Assembly (NCBI RefSeq): GCF_014489615.1
Contig: NZ_CP060825.1
Span: 1,171,001 to 1,235,000, forward strand
Length of the DNA stretch: 64,000 nucleotides
Reading direction: 5' to 3'
From: Streptomyces genisteinicus
Lineage (GTDB): Bacteria; Actinomycetota; Actinomycetes; Streptomycetales; Streptomycetaceae
The notes beneath the pieces are model-generated. The model had not been told where the DNA came from and did not search any database. It was given only the letters and a program-made list of their open reading frames with translations. Each line of letters starts with the position of its first letter. Within the stretch, counting starts at the first letter, position 1. Both the position numbers and the translations under genes were made by a program. Positions 48,725 to 58,271 of this stretch are shown piece after piece.

Positions 48725-49465
48725 GTGACGAAGGCGGCTGGGACGGCGAGCGGGTCCGAGGACCGGCTGACCCCGGTGCTGCGGCCGGTGCGCGCGGGCA
48801 ACGGGTTCGAGGAGGCGCTGGAGCAGATCCTCCAGCTGCTGCGGCTCGGGCTGGTCTCCGGCGGCGAACGGCTGCCCGCCGAGCGGGAGCTGGCCGACCG
48901 GATGGGCATCAGCAGGGTCACCCTCAGGGAGGTGCTGAAGGTCCTGGCCGACCAGGGGCTGGTGGAGAGCCGGCGCGGCCGCTACGGCGGAACGTTTGTG
49001 CTCCAGCGCCCGGACAGCCACGGCGAGGACGAACTGCGCCGCCGCCTCGCCGGCGTCGACGTGGAGGACACCCTGCGCTTCCGCGAGGTGCTGGAGACCG
49101 GCGCGGCCGGGCTCTGCGCCGCCCACGGCCTCGCCGGACCGGACGCGGACCGGCTGCGCGCGGCGCTCGCGGCGACGAGGGACGCCCCGCTCGCGGACTA
49201 CCGCAAGCAGGACACCCTGCTCCACCTGACGCTGGCCGAGCTCTCCGGCTCCCCGTCGCTGACCGCCCGCTACGCCGCGGTCCGGGCCACTCTCAACGAC
49301 CTCCTCGACTGCATCCCGCTGCTGGTGCGCAACCTGGAGCACTCGCAGCACCAGCACACGGCGCTGGTGGAGGCGGTGCTGGACGGGGACGCGGAGGCGG
49401 CCCGCGAGGTGATGCGCGAGCACTGCGAGGGGACGGCGGCGCTGCTGCGGGGGTTCCTCGCCTGA
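48725..49465 (+). CDS. GntR/FadR-family regulator (EpuRII-like)
   Basis: A 246-residue regulator. The winged HTH is LPAERELADRMGISRVTLRE (about residues 50-69) and VLADQGLVESRRGRYGGTFV, and an all-helical FCD ligand domain follows with RFREVLETGAA, QDTLLHLTLAELS and QHTALVEAVLDGD. From its place beside glnA4 it is probably the counterpart of the S. coelicolor ethanolamine/polyamine regulator. GTG start at 48725; the 75-base gap to glnA4 must hold both promoters. Confidence 0.91.
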   Translation: MTKAAGTASGSEDRLTPVLRPVRAGNGFEEALEQILQLLRLGLVSGGERLPAERELADRMGISRVTLREVLKVLADQGLVESRRGRYGGTFVLQRPDSHGEDELRRRLAGVDVEDTLRFREVLETGAAGLCAAHGLAGPDADRLRAALAATRDAPLADYRKQDTLLHLTLAELSGSPSLTARYAAVRATLNDLLDCIPLLVRNLEHSQHQHTALVEAVLDGDAEAAREVMREHCEGTAALLRGFLA

Positions 49466-49823
49466 GGGCGCCGAGGTCCGGGGTTCCGGTGGTCGGGTCG
49501 GGGGCTCCGGGGTCCCGGGAGTCCGGTGTTCCGGAGTTACGCGCAAGGCCCCGGACGCACCCCCGCCCGCCGCGGCCCCGGGAGCCCGCACTCCCCAGGA
49601 CCCGGGGGTTGCGCACGCCCCCCACGGGGCAGGCGCCGCGGGAGCGCCGATCCGCCGGGCGGGACCGCCCGGCGGGCTGCGGCGCCCCGCGCACGCGCCC
49701 CGGGGAGACGGGGGCGGAGCGGCGCGGCACCTGTAACGCCGGGTTTACGCACAGGGCTTGCGCAGCCGCCGCCGTGCCGCAAAGGTGTGCGCACAAACCT
49801 TTGACCTGAGCCAGGAGCGACCC
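49466..49823. other. 358-bp gap upstream of the permease
   Basis: No gene seen. GC-rich spacer up to about 49735, then a more AT-containing promoter-like stretch with the palindrome at 49781-49802. Confidence 0.55.
49781..49802. promoter_or_regulatory. Palindromic operator candidate before the permease gene
   Basis: AAAGGT-GTGC / GCAC-AA-ACCTTT is an inverted repeat with a two-base bulge, 22 bases upstream of the permease ATG (49824). It may bind the adjacent GntR regulator. Confidence 0.4.
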
Positions 49824-51304
<1,481 letters not shown>

Positions 51305-51308
<4 letters not shown>

Positions 51309-52006
51309 GAACCGCCATGACCGCGCCGCTCGTCGGAGTGAGCACCTATCTGGAGGCGTCCGCGCGCTGGGGCGTGTGGGATCTTCCGGCCGCACTGCTG
51401 CCGGCCGGCTATCCCCGCCTGGTCCAGGCGGCCGGAGGTCTCGCGGCGATGCTGCCGCCGGACGCTCCCGACCGCGCCGCGGCGGTCGTCGCACGGCTCG
51501 ACGCGCTGGTCGTGGCCGGCGGGCCGGACGTCGACCCGGCGCTGTACGGCGCCGAACGCGATCCCCGCACCGGACCGCCCGCTCCCGAACGGGACGCCTG
51601 GGAACTGGCCCTGATCCGGGCGGCGCTGGACTCCGGTACCCCGCTGCTCGGCATCTGCCGCGGCATGGAGCTGCTGAACGTCGCCCTCGGGGGCTCGCTG
51701 CGGCAGCACCTCGACGGTCATCTCGGGCCGGACATCGGGGTGTTCGGCGAACACCTGGTCAAGCCGGTGCCGGGCACGCGCTATGCGGCGCTCGTGCCGG
51801 AGGCGGTGCCGGTCCCCACCTACCACCACCAGGCGGTGGACCTGCTCGGCGAGGGCCTGACGGCCGGCGCCCACGCCGAGGACGGGACGGTGGAGGCCCT
51901 GGAGACCGTTGCCGGGGAAGGATGGGTGCTGGGGGTGCAGTGGCACCCGGAGATGGACTCGGACACCCGGGTGATGGCGGGGCTGGTGGCGGCGGCCCGG
52001 GGGTGA
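51305..52006 (+). CDS. Class-I gamma-glutamyl hydrolase (PuuD-like)
   Basis: A 233-residue class-I glutamine-amidotransferase-fold hydrolase. The nucleophile Cys is in LLGICRGMELLNVALGG (about residues 111-127), with the His-Glu of VQWHPEMDS near residue 216. VAGGPDVDPALYG is the conserved oxyanion loop. It would release glutamate from gamma-glutamyl intermediates, the final step of the ethanolamine route. The ATG at 51305 overlaps the permease stop (ATGA); a second ATG at 51317 is possible. Confidence 0.93.
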
Positions 52007-52051
52007 CGGCGCCCGGGAGGCCGCCGGGCCCGGGCGGGCGGCGTCACCCCC
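51999..52051. terminator. Bidirectional terminator spanning both stop codons
   Basis: GGGGGTGACG (51999-52008) and CGTCACCCCC (52042-52051) form a perfect 10-bp outer stem. Each arm contains the TGA stop of one of the two convergent genes. The interior is also self-complementary (CCCGGG-type). Confidence 0.6.
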
Positions 52052-52961
52052 GGGTCAGCCCCAGCAGGTCGCGGGCCGGGCCGGTGGGGCGCTGACCGTG
52101 GGGCCAGACGGCGCGCAGGTCGCGGTCGAGGCGGACGCCGTCGACCGGGACGCGGGCCAGCCGGCGGGAGGCGAGCTCCTCGGTGACCGCGAGTTCGCTG
52201 AGCACCGCGGGGCCCGCGCCGGTCACCGCCGCCGCCTTCACCGCGGTCGTGGAGGCGAGTTCGAGCAGCGGGTCCGCGAGACCGCCGAAGGCGGAGAGCG
52301 CGGAGTCGAGCACCTGGCGCGTGCCGGAGCCGCGCTCGCGGAGCACCAGGGGGGCGCCCGCCAGTTCCCCGGCCGTGAGCGGCGACCGGCGGCGGGCCCA
52401 GGGGTGGCCGGGAGCGGCGACCACGACGAGGCGGTCGTGCCCGATGACGGTGCCGTCGAGTCCCTCGGGCACGGCGAGGCCCTCCACGAAACCCAGGTCC
52501 GCCTCACCGGAGAGCAGCCGGTCCGCGACGGCCGCCGAGTTGCCGGCGAGCAGCGAGACGGCGGTGCCGGGCCGGTCGGCGCGGAGTGCGATGAGCCAGC
52601 CGGGCAGCAGGTACTCGGCGATGGTCATGCTGGCGGCGACCCGCAGCCGGGAGTCGCGCCGCCCGCGCAGCGCCTGCGCGCCCGCGTCGAACGCCTCGGC
52701 CGCCTCCACGACCCGGCGGGCCCAGTCCGTGACGAGGGAACCGGCCTCGGTGAGCCGTGATCCGCGGGGCGAGCGCTCCACGAGGGCCACACCGAGCTGG
52801 CGTTCCATCGAGCGGACGCGGCTGCTCGCCGCGGGCTGGGTGACGCCGAGTTCGCGGGCCGCCCGGCCGAGGCTGCCGTGGCGGGCCACGGCGAGCAGCA
52901 GCTCGAGCGCCCCGAGGTCCGGGACTCGGTGGGCGAGCGGCACACGCTCCTCGTCGGCCAT
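52044..52961 (-). CDS. LysR-family regulator
   Basis: A 305-residue regulator. N-terminal HTH: GSLGRAARELGVTQPAASSR (about residues 29-48) and VRSMERQLGVALVERS. The C-terminal periplasmic-binding-protein-like effector domain starts near RLRVAASMTIAEYLLPGWL. It is divergent from the TDT transporter and likely regulates it. The ATG at 52961 is 6 bases after a TAAACT -10, suggesting a leaderless message. Confidence 0.92.
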   Translation of the reverse strand: MADEERVPLAHRVPDLGALELLLAVARHGSLGRAARELGVTQPAASSRVRSMERQLGVALVERSPRGSRLTEAGSLVTDWARRVVEAAEAFDAGAQALRGRRDSRLRVAASMTIAEYLLPGWLIALRADRPGTAVSLLAGNSAAVADRLLSGEADLGFVEGLAVPEGLDGTVIGHDRLVVVAAPGHPWARRRSPLTAGELAGAPLVLRERGSGTRQVLDSALSAFGGLADPLLELASTTAVKAAAVTGAGPAVLSELAVTEELASRRLARVPVDGVRLDRDLRAVWPHGQRPTGPARDLLGLTRG

Positions 52962-52976
52962 AAGACCAGTTTATGG
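52958..52976. promoter_or_regulatory. Palindrome over the lysR start and -10
   Basis: CCATAA-N7-TTATGG overlaps both the lysR start codon (52961-52959) and its TAAACT -10 (52973-52968). Binding here would autoregulate lysR; typical LysR T-N11-A sites were not certain. Confidence 0.45.
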
Positions 52977-53031
52977 GGTGATAGGGCCATGATCCCTGGT
53001 GGGTGCGCGGACCGGCCGGAACAGTGGTGCC

Positions 53032-54174
53032 ATGGTCACCGCCGCCCAGCCCGCCGCACGTCCGCTCGCCCTCGCCGGGGAGACCCCCCGGCTTCCGGGA
53101 ATCCCGCGGATCTCCGCCCGGCACCTCGGCCCGAACTGGTACGCCCCCGTGATGGGCACCGCGATCGTGGGCACCGCGGGCGGCGCGTTCCCCGGCGGCC
53201 CGCCCGCGCTGCGCTGGGCGGCGGGCGCTCTCTGGGCGCTGTCCGCACTGCTGCTCGCGGTGGTGCTGGCGGCACGAGCGGTGCACTGGGCACGTCACCG
53301 GGACCAGGCCCGCGCCCATCTGGAGGATCCCGGCGTCGCTCCGTTCTACGGCTGCCTGTCGATGGCGCTGCTCGCCGTCGGCGCGGGGGCGGCGGGTGCC
53401 GGGCGCGGTCTGCTCGGCGGGGGTGCCGCGCTCGCGGTGACCGCGGTGCTGTTCGCGGCCGGCACGGTGACCGGTGTCGTGGTGGCCGTGGCGGTGCCCT
53501 ATCTGATGGTGGTGCGGCACCGGGTGGCGCCGGGCAGCGCGTCGCCGGTGTGGCTGCTGCCCGTCGTCGCGCCGATGGTGTCCGCGGCAACCGGGCCGCT
53601 GCTGGTGCCGCATCTGCCGGCGGGGCAGTGGCGGGAGGGGCTGCTGCTGGGAAGCTACGCCCTGTTCGGCGTCAGCCTGCTGGCGACGCTGCTGATCCTG
53701 CCGGTGGTCTTCGCGCGGCTGGTGCACCACGGTCCGCTGCCGCTCGCGCTGACCCCGGCGCTGTTCCTGGTGCTCGGGCCGCTCGGCCAGTCGACCACCG
53801 CCGTGAACAAGCTGGCCGACGTGGCGCCGGGTGCGGTCGCGGCCCCGTACGCGCACGGCCTCGGCGCCCTCGCCGTCTTCTACGGCGTGCCGGTGATGGG
53901 GTTCGCCCTGCTGTGGCTGGCGCTCGCCGGGGCGCTGGTGGTGCGCGCGTTCCGTGCGGGCATGGGCTTCACGATGGGCTGGTGGGCCTTCACCTTCCCG
54001 GTGGGCACCTGTGTGACGGGCTCGCAGACGCTGGCGCACCACACGGGGCTGGCGGCGTACGGCTGGCTCGCCGTGGCGCTGTACGTGCTGCTGGTGACGG
54101 CCTGGGCGGCCGCCTCGGTGCTCACGGTCCGGGGTCTGCTGCGGGGAGAACTGCTCGCAGCGCCGCGCCGATGA
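53032..54174 (+). CDS. TDT-family (SLAC1/TehA-like) transporter
   Basis: A 380-residue membrane protein with ten helices of the tellurite-resistance/dicarboxylate transporter fold. LGPNWYAPVMGTAIVGTAGG is the first helix of the family and FTMGWWAFTFPVGTCVTGS the characteristic penultimate helices. It could carry small anions such as malate or sulfite. The regulator is probably the divergent LysR. Its last 53 bases overlap the end of the convergent metal-receptor gene. Confidence 0.9.
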   Translation: MVTAAQPAARPLALAGETPRLPGIPRISARHLGPNWYAPVMGTAIVGTAGGAFPGGPPALRWAAGALWALSALLLAVVLAARAVHWARHRDQARAHLEDPGVAPFYGCLSMALLAVGAGAAGAGRGLLGGGAALAVTAVLFAAGTVTGVVVAVAVPYLMVVRHRVAPGSASPVWLLPVVAPMVSAATGPLLVPHLPAGQWREGLLLGSYALFGVSLLATLLILPVVFARLVHHGPLPLALTPALFLVLGPLGQSTTAVNKLADVAPGAVAAPYAHGLGALAVFYGVPVMGFALLWLALAGALVVRAFRAGMGFTMGWWAFTFPVGTCVTGSQTLAHHTGLAAYGWLAVALYVLLVTAWAAASVLTVRGLLRGELLAAPRR

Positions 54175-54859
54175 CGGCGGGCGCCTCGGTCAGGGACGGT
54201 CCGTACCAGGTCAGGAACCGCCCGTCGACGCAGGCGGCGGGCAGACCGGGAAAGGCCTCGGGCCCGTCGCCGGGGCCGAAGGCGTACGGCTCGTCGGGCA
54301 GGACGACCAGGCCGGCACCGCTGCCGCGCAGCTCGTCGACGCCGATCCGGGGGTAGCGCTCGGCGTGGTCCGCGTAGACGTTGACGACGCCGAGCCGGGC
54401 GAGGAGGTCGCCGGCGAACGTGTCCCGGCCGAGGACCATCCAGGGCCGCCGCCAGACGGGGATCACGGCCCGCACCGGGGCGGCCGGCGGGCGGACCGCC
54501 GCCCAGGCCCCCTCGGCCTCGGCGAGCCAGGCCGGCCGGCCGAGACCGCAGGCACCGACCAGGACCCGCTCCAGCTCGCCGAAGGCCTGGCCGAGCGTGC
54601 GCACCTCGGTGACCAGCACCTCGATGCCGGCGGCCCGCAGGGCGTCCAGGTCGGGGCCGCGGTTCTCCTCCTCGTTGGCGATCACCAGATCGGGCCGCAG
54701 CCGGACGACGGCGGCCACGTCCGGGTTCTTGGTGCCGCCGACGCGCGCGGCGGCGAGTCCGGCGGGGTGGCTGCACCAGTCGGTGACGCCGACCAGCAGG
54801 CCCGGCGCGGTGACGGCGACGGCCTCGGTCAGGGACGGGACGAGCGAGACGACGCGCAC
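54122..54859 (-). CDS. BtuF-like helical-backbone metal-receptor protein without signal peptide
   Basis: A 245-residue protein of the class-III substrate-binding fold (BtuF/FepB-like). MRVVSLVPSLTEAV at the N-terminus, GVTDWCSHPAG, DVAAVVRLRPDLVIANEEEN and the long backbone helix region are conserved. No signal peptide or lipobox is visible, so it appears cytosolic, and no ABC permease or ATPase gene is adjacent. GTG start at 54859, 4 bases after the stop of the cupin regulator, so they are one operon. Confidence 0.85.
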   Translation of the reverse strand: MRVVSLVPSLTEAVAVTAPGLLVGVTDWCSHPAGLAAARVGGTKNPDVAAVVRLRPDLVIANEEENRGPDLDALRAAGIEVLVTEVRTLGQAFGELERVLVGACGLGRPAWLAEAEGAWAAVRPPAAPVRAVIPVWRRPWMVLGRDTFAGDLLARLGVVNVYADHAERYPRIGVDELRGSGAGLVVLPDEPYAFGPGDGPEAFPGLPAACVDGRFLTWYGPSLTEAPAVIGAALRAVLPAADPGP

Positions 54860-54863
54860 CGGA

Positions 54864-55454
54864 TCAGCCCCGGGGCGCCGGGCCGGCGGCGATGTGGTCG
54901 GCGACGGCGACGACGAGCAGCCGGGTGTCGTCCGTGGTCGCCCGCCACCGGTGCCGTACGCCGCCGGAGAGGAAGAGCGAGTCACCGGCGCCGAGCCGGT
55001 GGGCGCGGCCCTCGGCCTCGACCTCGACCGCCCCGTCCGCGACGTAGAGCAGTTCGTCGTTGCGGTGCTGGAACTCGCCCTCGCTCTCCTGCGCGCCGCA
55101 CAGCTCCACGGCGTGCAGCTGGTGGCGGCCGCGCACCAGGGACCGGACACCCGGCGGTCCGCCGGGGTGGGCGTCGTCGCAGGACCGGACGAGATCGACG
55201 GTCCGGGTCGAGTCGGAGGCGGCGAGCAGCGCCTCGACGGTGGTGTCGAGGGCGTCGGCGACCCGCTGGAGCGAGCGGTCGCTGGGGCGGGCGCGCTCGT
55301 TCTCGATCTGGCTGAGGAAGGGGACGGACAGCCCGCTGCGCGCGGCGACGGCCGCGAGGGTCAGCCGCAGGACGCGCCGGCGCCTGCGCACGGCCGCGCC
55401 CACCCGGAGGGGTTCCTCCCTCTCCTTGGTGTCCTTCGCGTCCTTCGCGTCCAT
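54864..55454 (-). CDS. XRE-family HTH regulator with cupin domain
   Basis: A 196-residue regulator. The HTH is in LTLAAVAARSGLSVPFLSQI followed by ENERARPSDRSLQRVADAL (about residues 31-69). A C-terminal small cupin barrel follows (FQHRNDELLYVADGAVEVEA, then LGAGDSLFLSGGVRHRWRA), which senses a small ligand. The first residues, DAKDAKDTKE, come from short direct repeats in the DNA and may be unstructured. The ATG at 55454 is followed by the metal-receptor gene in the same operon. Confidence 0.92.
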   Translation of the reverse strand: MDAKDAKDTKEREEPLRVGAAVRRRRRVLRLTLAAVAARSGLSVPFLSQIENERARPSDRSLQRVADALDTTVEALLAASDSTRTVDLVRSCDDAHPGGPPGVRSLVRGRHQLHAVELCGAQESEGEFQHRNDELLYVADGAVEVEAEGRAHRLGAGDSLFLSGGVRHRWRATTDDTRLLVVAVADHIAAGPAPRG

Positions 55455-55574
55455 CGGGCGGGCTCCCCTCCCCTGGGTCCTGTCTCACCATACGCAGCAT
55501 CCGCCCGCCCGTACCCACCAAGCGCACAGGCAAGCGGATCGCAGGGGCGTCCGGGGCGCGGGAAAACGGGAAAA

Positions 55575-55609
55575 GGGGTGGTCCCCGCCGTCACGGCGGG
55601 GACCACCCC
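55575..55609 (-). terminator. Rho-independent terminator of the betaine ABC operon
   Basis: A perfect 17-bp stem starting GGGGTGGTCCCCGCCGT and centred on one C, followed on the minus strand by TTTTCCCGTTTT. This is one of the few terminators here with a real U-rich tail. Confidence 0.85.
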
Positions 55610-55646
55610 TGTCACACCCGGTGGCGGTGCCACCGGAGGCCGCCCG

Positions 55647-58271
55647 CTACAGCGGGGCGAGCCGGTCGGTGATGCCCGGGTTCTTCTCCATCCAGGCCGC
55701 CACCGCCTCCTCCTCGTGCCCGGTGCCGCGCTTCTGGATCTCGTTCTCCAGTCCGGCGAGCTGCTTCTCGTCCAGCTCGAAGTCCTTGAACCACTTCGTG
55801 AGCTGCGGGTACTGCTCGGGGAAGGCCTTGGAGGCGACGGTGTGGATCTCGTCGCCCTCGCCGAACGCCTTCTTCGGGTCGGCGAGCTTGGTCAGCTCGT
55901 ACTCGCTGTACGCCCAGTGCGGGGTCCACAGCATGACGGCGATGGGCTCCTTCTTGGCGTACGCGCGCTTCAGCTCGGCGAGCATGCCGGGCGTGGAGCT
56001 GTCGACGACCTCGAACTCCTCGTCGATGCCGTACTCCGGCAGGACCTTGTTCTTGAGGATGTTCATGGTCTCGGTGCCGGGCTCGATGCCGACGACACGG
56101 CCCTTGAACTCGTCACCGCGCCCCTTCAGGTCCTCGAGCGAGTCCACTCCTTCGACGTACGACGGAACGGCGAGTTCGAGTGACGTGGGCCCGTACCAGG
56201 AGCCGAGGTCGGTCAGGTCCTTCCCGTACTTGTCCCAGTACTTCTTCTGCGTGCTCGGCAGCCAGCCGTCGAACTGCACGTCGATCTGTCCCCGGGCGAG
56301 GGCCGTGTACATCGGGCCGACCTCGAACTGCTGGAGGTTCATCGTGTAGCCGCGCTCCTCCAGCACGGCCTTCCACAGGTAGGTGGCGGCGATGTCCTCC
56401 TCCCACGGGAACCAGGCGACGTTCAGCGTGCGGTCGCGCTCGTCGCCGCCTCCTTTGGCGGCCTTGCCCGACTTCGCGACCGGGGCCCACTTGTCGACGA
56501 GTCCCGGGTTCTCCTTCAGCCAGGCGCGGACGGCCTCCTGCTCCTTGCCCTTGCCGGTCTCCTGGATCTTCGCCTCGAGGCCGGTGAGCTGCTCCTCGGT
56601 CATCTCGAAGTCCTTGAGCCACTTGCCGACCTCGGGGTTCTCGGCGGAGAAGCCCTTGCGCGCCAGGGTGTGCACGCCGTCGCCCTTGCCCCAGGTGCCC
56701 TTGGGGTCCTCGAGCTTCTTCAGGTCGTAGGAGCTGTAGGCCCAGTGCGGCGACCACAGGGTGGTGACGATCGGTTCCTTCTTGTCGTACGCGCGCTTCA
56801 GCTCGGCGAGCATGCCGGGCGTGGAGCCGTCGACGACCTCGTACTCGCCCTCCAGCCCGTACTCCTTCAGGACCTTGTCCTTGAGGATGCCCATCATCCC
56901 GGCGCTCGGCTCGATGCCGATGATGCGGCCCTTGAACTGCGCCGACTTGCCCTTGAGGTCCTCCAGGGAGTCGATGCCCTTCATGTAGGCGGGGACGGAC
57001 AGCTCCAGGGAGGTGGGGCCGTACCAGGAGCCCATGTCCTCCAGCTTGTCCTGGTACTTGTCCCAGTAGGAGGCGTGGGTGACGGGCAGCCAGGAGTCGG
57101 TCTGGAAGTCGATCTGGCCGCCGGCCAGGCCGGTGTAGAGCGCACCGGCCTCCAGCTGCTTGGCGTCGACCTCGAAACCGCGCTGCTCCAGCATCTCCTT
57201 CCAGAGGAAGGTGGAGGCGATGCCCTCGTCCCACGGGATGTAGCCGACGGAGATCTTCTTGCCCTGGCCGATGTCGGACGCGTCGCCCGCCGTCGCGGTC
57301 TTCGAGCCCCCGAAGACGCTCATGCCGCCCGCGACGAGCGCGAGGACGACCATGCCGGCGACCGCGACCACGGGCTGGGGCCGGTGGTTCCAGATCTTCA
57401 GGCCGCCCGCCGCGGCGCGCGCCTTGGCGAGCGCGCGGCGGCCGAGCGGCGACACCTGGCGGCCGAGGGCGCCGGTGATGCGGTCGAGGTACATGGCGAG
57501 GATGACGATGGAGATGCCGGCCTCGAAGCCGAGCCCGATGTCCACGTTGCCGATGGCGCGGTAGACGGCTCCGCCGAGTCCGCCGCCGCCGACCATGCCG
57601 GCGATGACGACCATCGACAGGCCCAGCATGATGACCTGGTTGATGCCGGCCATGATCGTGGGCAGCGCGAGCGGGAGCTGGACCCTCAGCAGGGTGTTGC
57701 GCTCGGTGGTGCCGAACGCCTCGGCCGCCTCGACCAGTTCGCCGTCGACCTGCCGGATGCCGAGTTCGGTCATCCGGACGCCGGGCGGCAGCGCGAAGAC
57801 GATGGTGGCGATGATGCCGGGCACCACGCCGACGCCGAAGAAGATGATGCCGGGGATCAGGTAGACCATGGCCGGCATGGTCTGCATGAAGTCCAGCACC
57901 GGGCGGGTGACGGCGCTGACCGTCTTGGACCGCGAGGCCCAGATGCCGAGCGGGACGGCGATCGCCAGGGTGACGATGGTGGCGACGAGGACGAGCGAGA
58001 GGGTCGACATGGCGTCGTCCCAGAGCTCGATCGAGTCGATGAGCGCGAACCCGGCGAAGGCGAGGACTCCCGCGGTGAGACCGCGCAGCCACCAGGCGCC
58101 GACGGCGAGGATGCCGGCGAAGAGCAGGGGCGCGGGGGCCGACAGCACCGCGTCGATGCCGTCGTACATGCCCGTGACGAGCGAGCTGATCGCGTCGAAC
58201 AGCCAGGAGAGGTGGCGCTGGAGCCAGTCGACACCGCTGTCGACCCAGTCGCCGAGATGGAGCCTAGGCAC
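55647..58271 (-). CDS. Betaine-type ABC permease fused to two substrate-binding domains
   Basis: An 874-residue fusion. Residues 1-290 are a ProW/OpuAB permease with the EAA loop EAAEAFGTTERNTLLRVQLP (181-200). A membrane helix (about 301-320) anchors a first OpuAC-type binding domain (about 338-598), and a Lys/Gly linker leads to a second (about 614-874). Both domains share GSWYGPTSLEL and a LW(S/T)PHWAYS aromatic ligand site, so both probably bind quaternary amines such as glycine betaine. Fusion of permease with one binding domain is known (OpuABC); the tandem pair is less usual. GTG start overlaps the ATPase stop by 8 bases. Confidence 0.93.
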   Translation of the reverse strand: MPRLHLGDWVDSGVDWLQRHLSWLFDAISSLVTGMYDGIDAVLSAPAPLLFAGILAVGAWWLRGLTAGVLAFAGFALIDSIELWDDAMSTLSLVLVATIVTLAIAVPLGIWASRSKTVSAVTRPVLDFMQTMPAMVYLIPGIIFFGVGVVPGIIATIVFALPPGVRMTELGIRQVDGELVEAAEAFGTTERNTLLRVQLPLALPTIMAGINQVIMLGLSMVVIAGMVGGGGLGGAVYRAIGNVDIGLGFEAGISIVILAMYLDRITGALGRQVSPLGRRALAKARAAAGGLKIWNHRPQPVVAVAGMVVLALVAGGMSVFGGSKTATAGDASDIGQGKKISVGYIPWDEGIASTFLWKEMLEQRGFEVDAKQLEAGALYTGLAGGQIDFQTDSWLPVTHASYWDKYQDKLEDMGSWYGPTSLELSVPAYMKGIDSLEDLKGKSAQFKGRIIGIEPSAGMMGILKDKVLKEYGLEGEYEVVDGSTPGMLAELKRAYDKKEPIVTTLWSPHWAYSSYDLKKLEDPKGTWGKGDGVHTLARKGFSAENPEVGKWLKDFEMTEEQLTGLEAKIQETGKGKEQEAVRAWLKENPGLVDKWAPVAKSGKAAKGGGDERDRTLNVAWFPWEEDIAATYLWKAVLEERGYTMNLQQFEVGPMYTALARGQIDVQFDGWLPSTQKKYWDKYGKDLTDLGSWYGPTSLELAVPSYVEGVDSLEDLKGRGDEFKGRVVGIEPGTETMNILKNKVLPEYGIDEEFEVVDSSTPGMLAELKRAYAKKEPIAVMLWTPHWAYSEYELTKLADPKKAFGEGDEIHTVASKAFPEQYPQLTKWFKDFELDEKQLAGLENEIQKRGTGHEEEAVAAWMEKNPGITDRLAPL

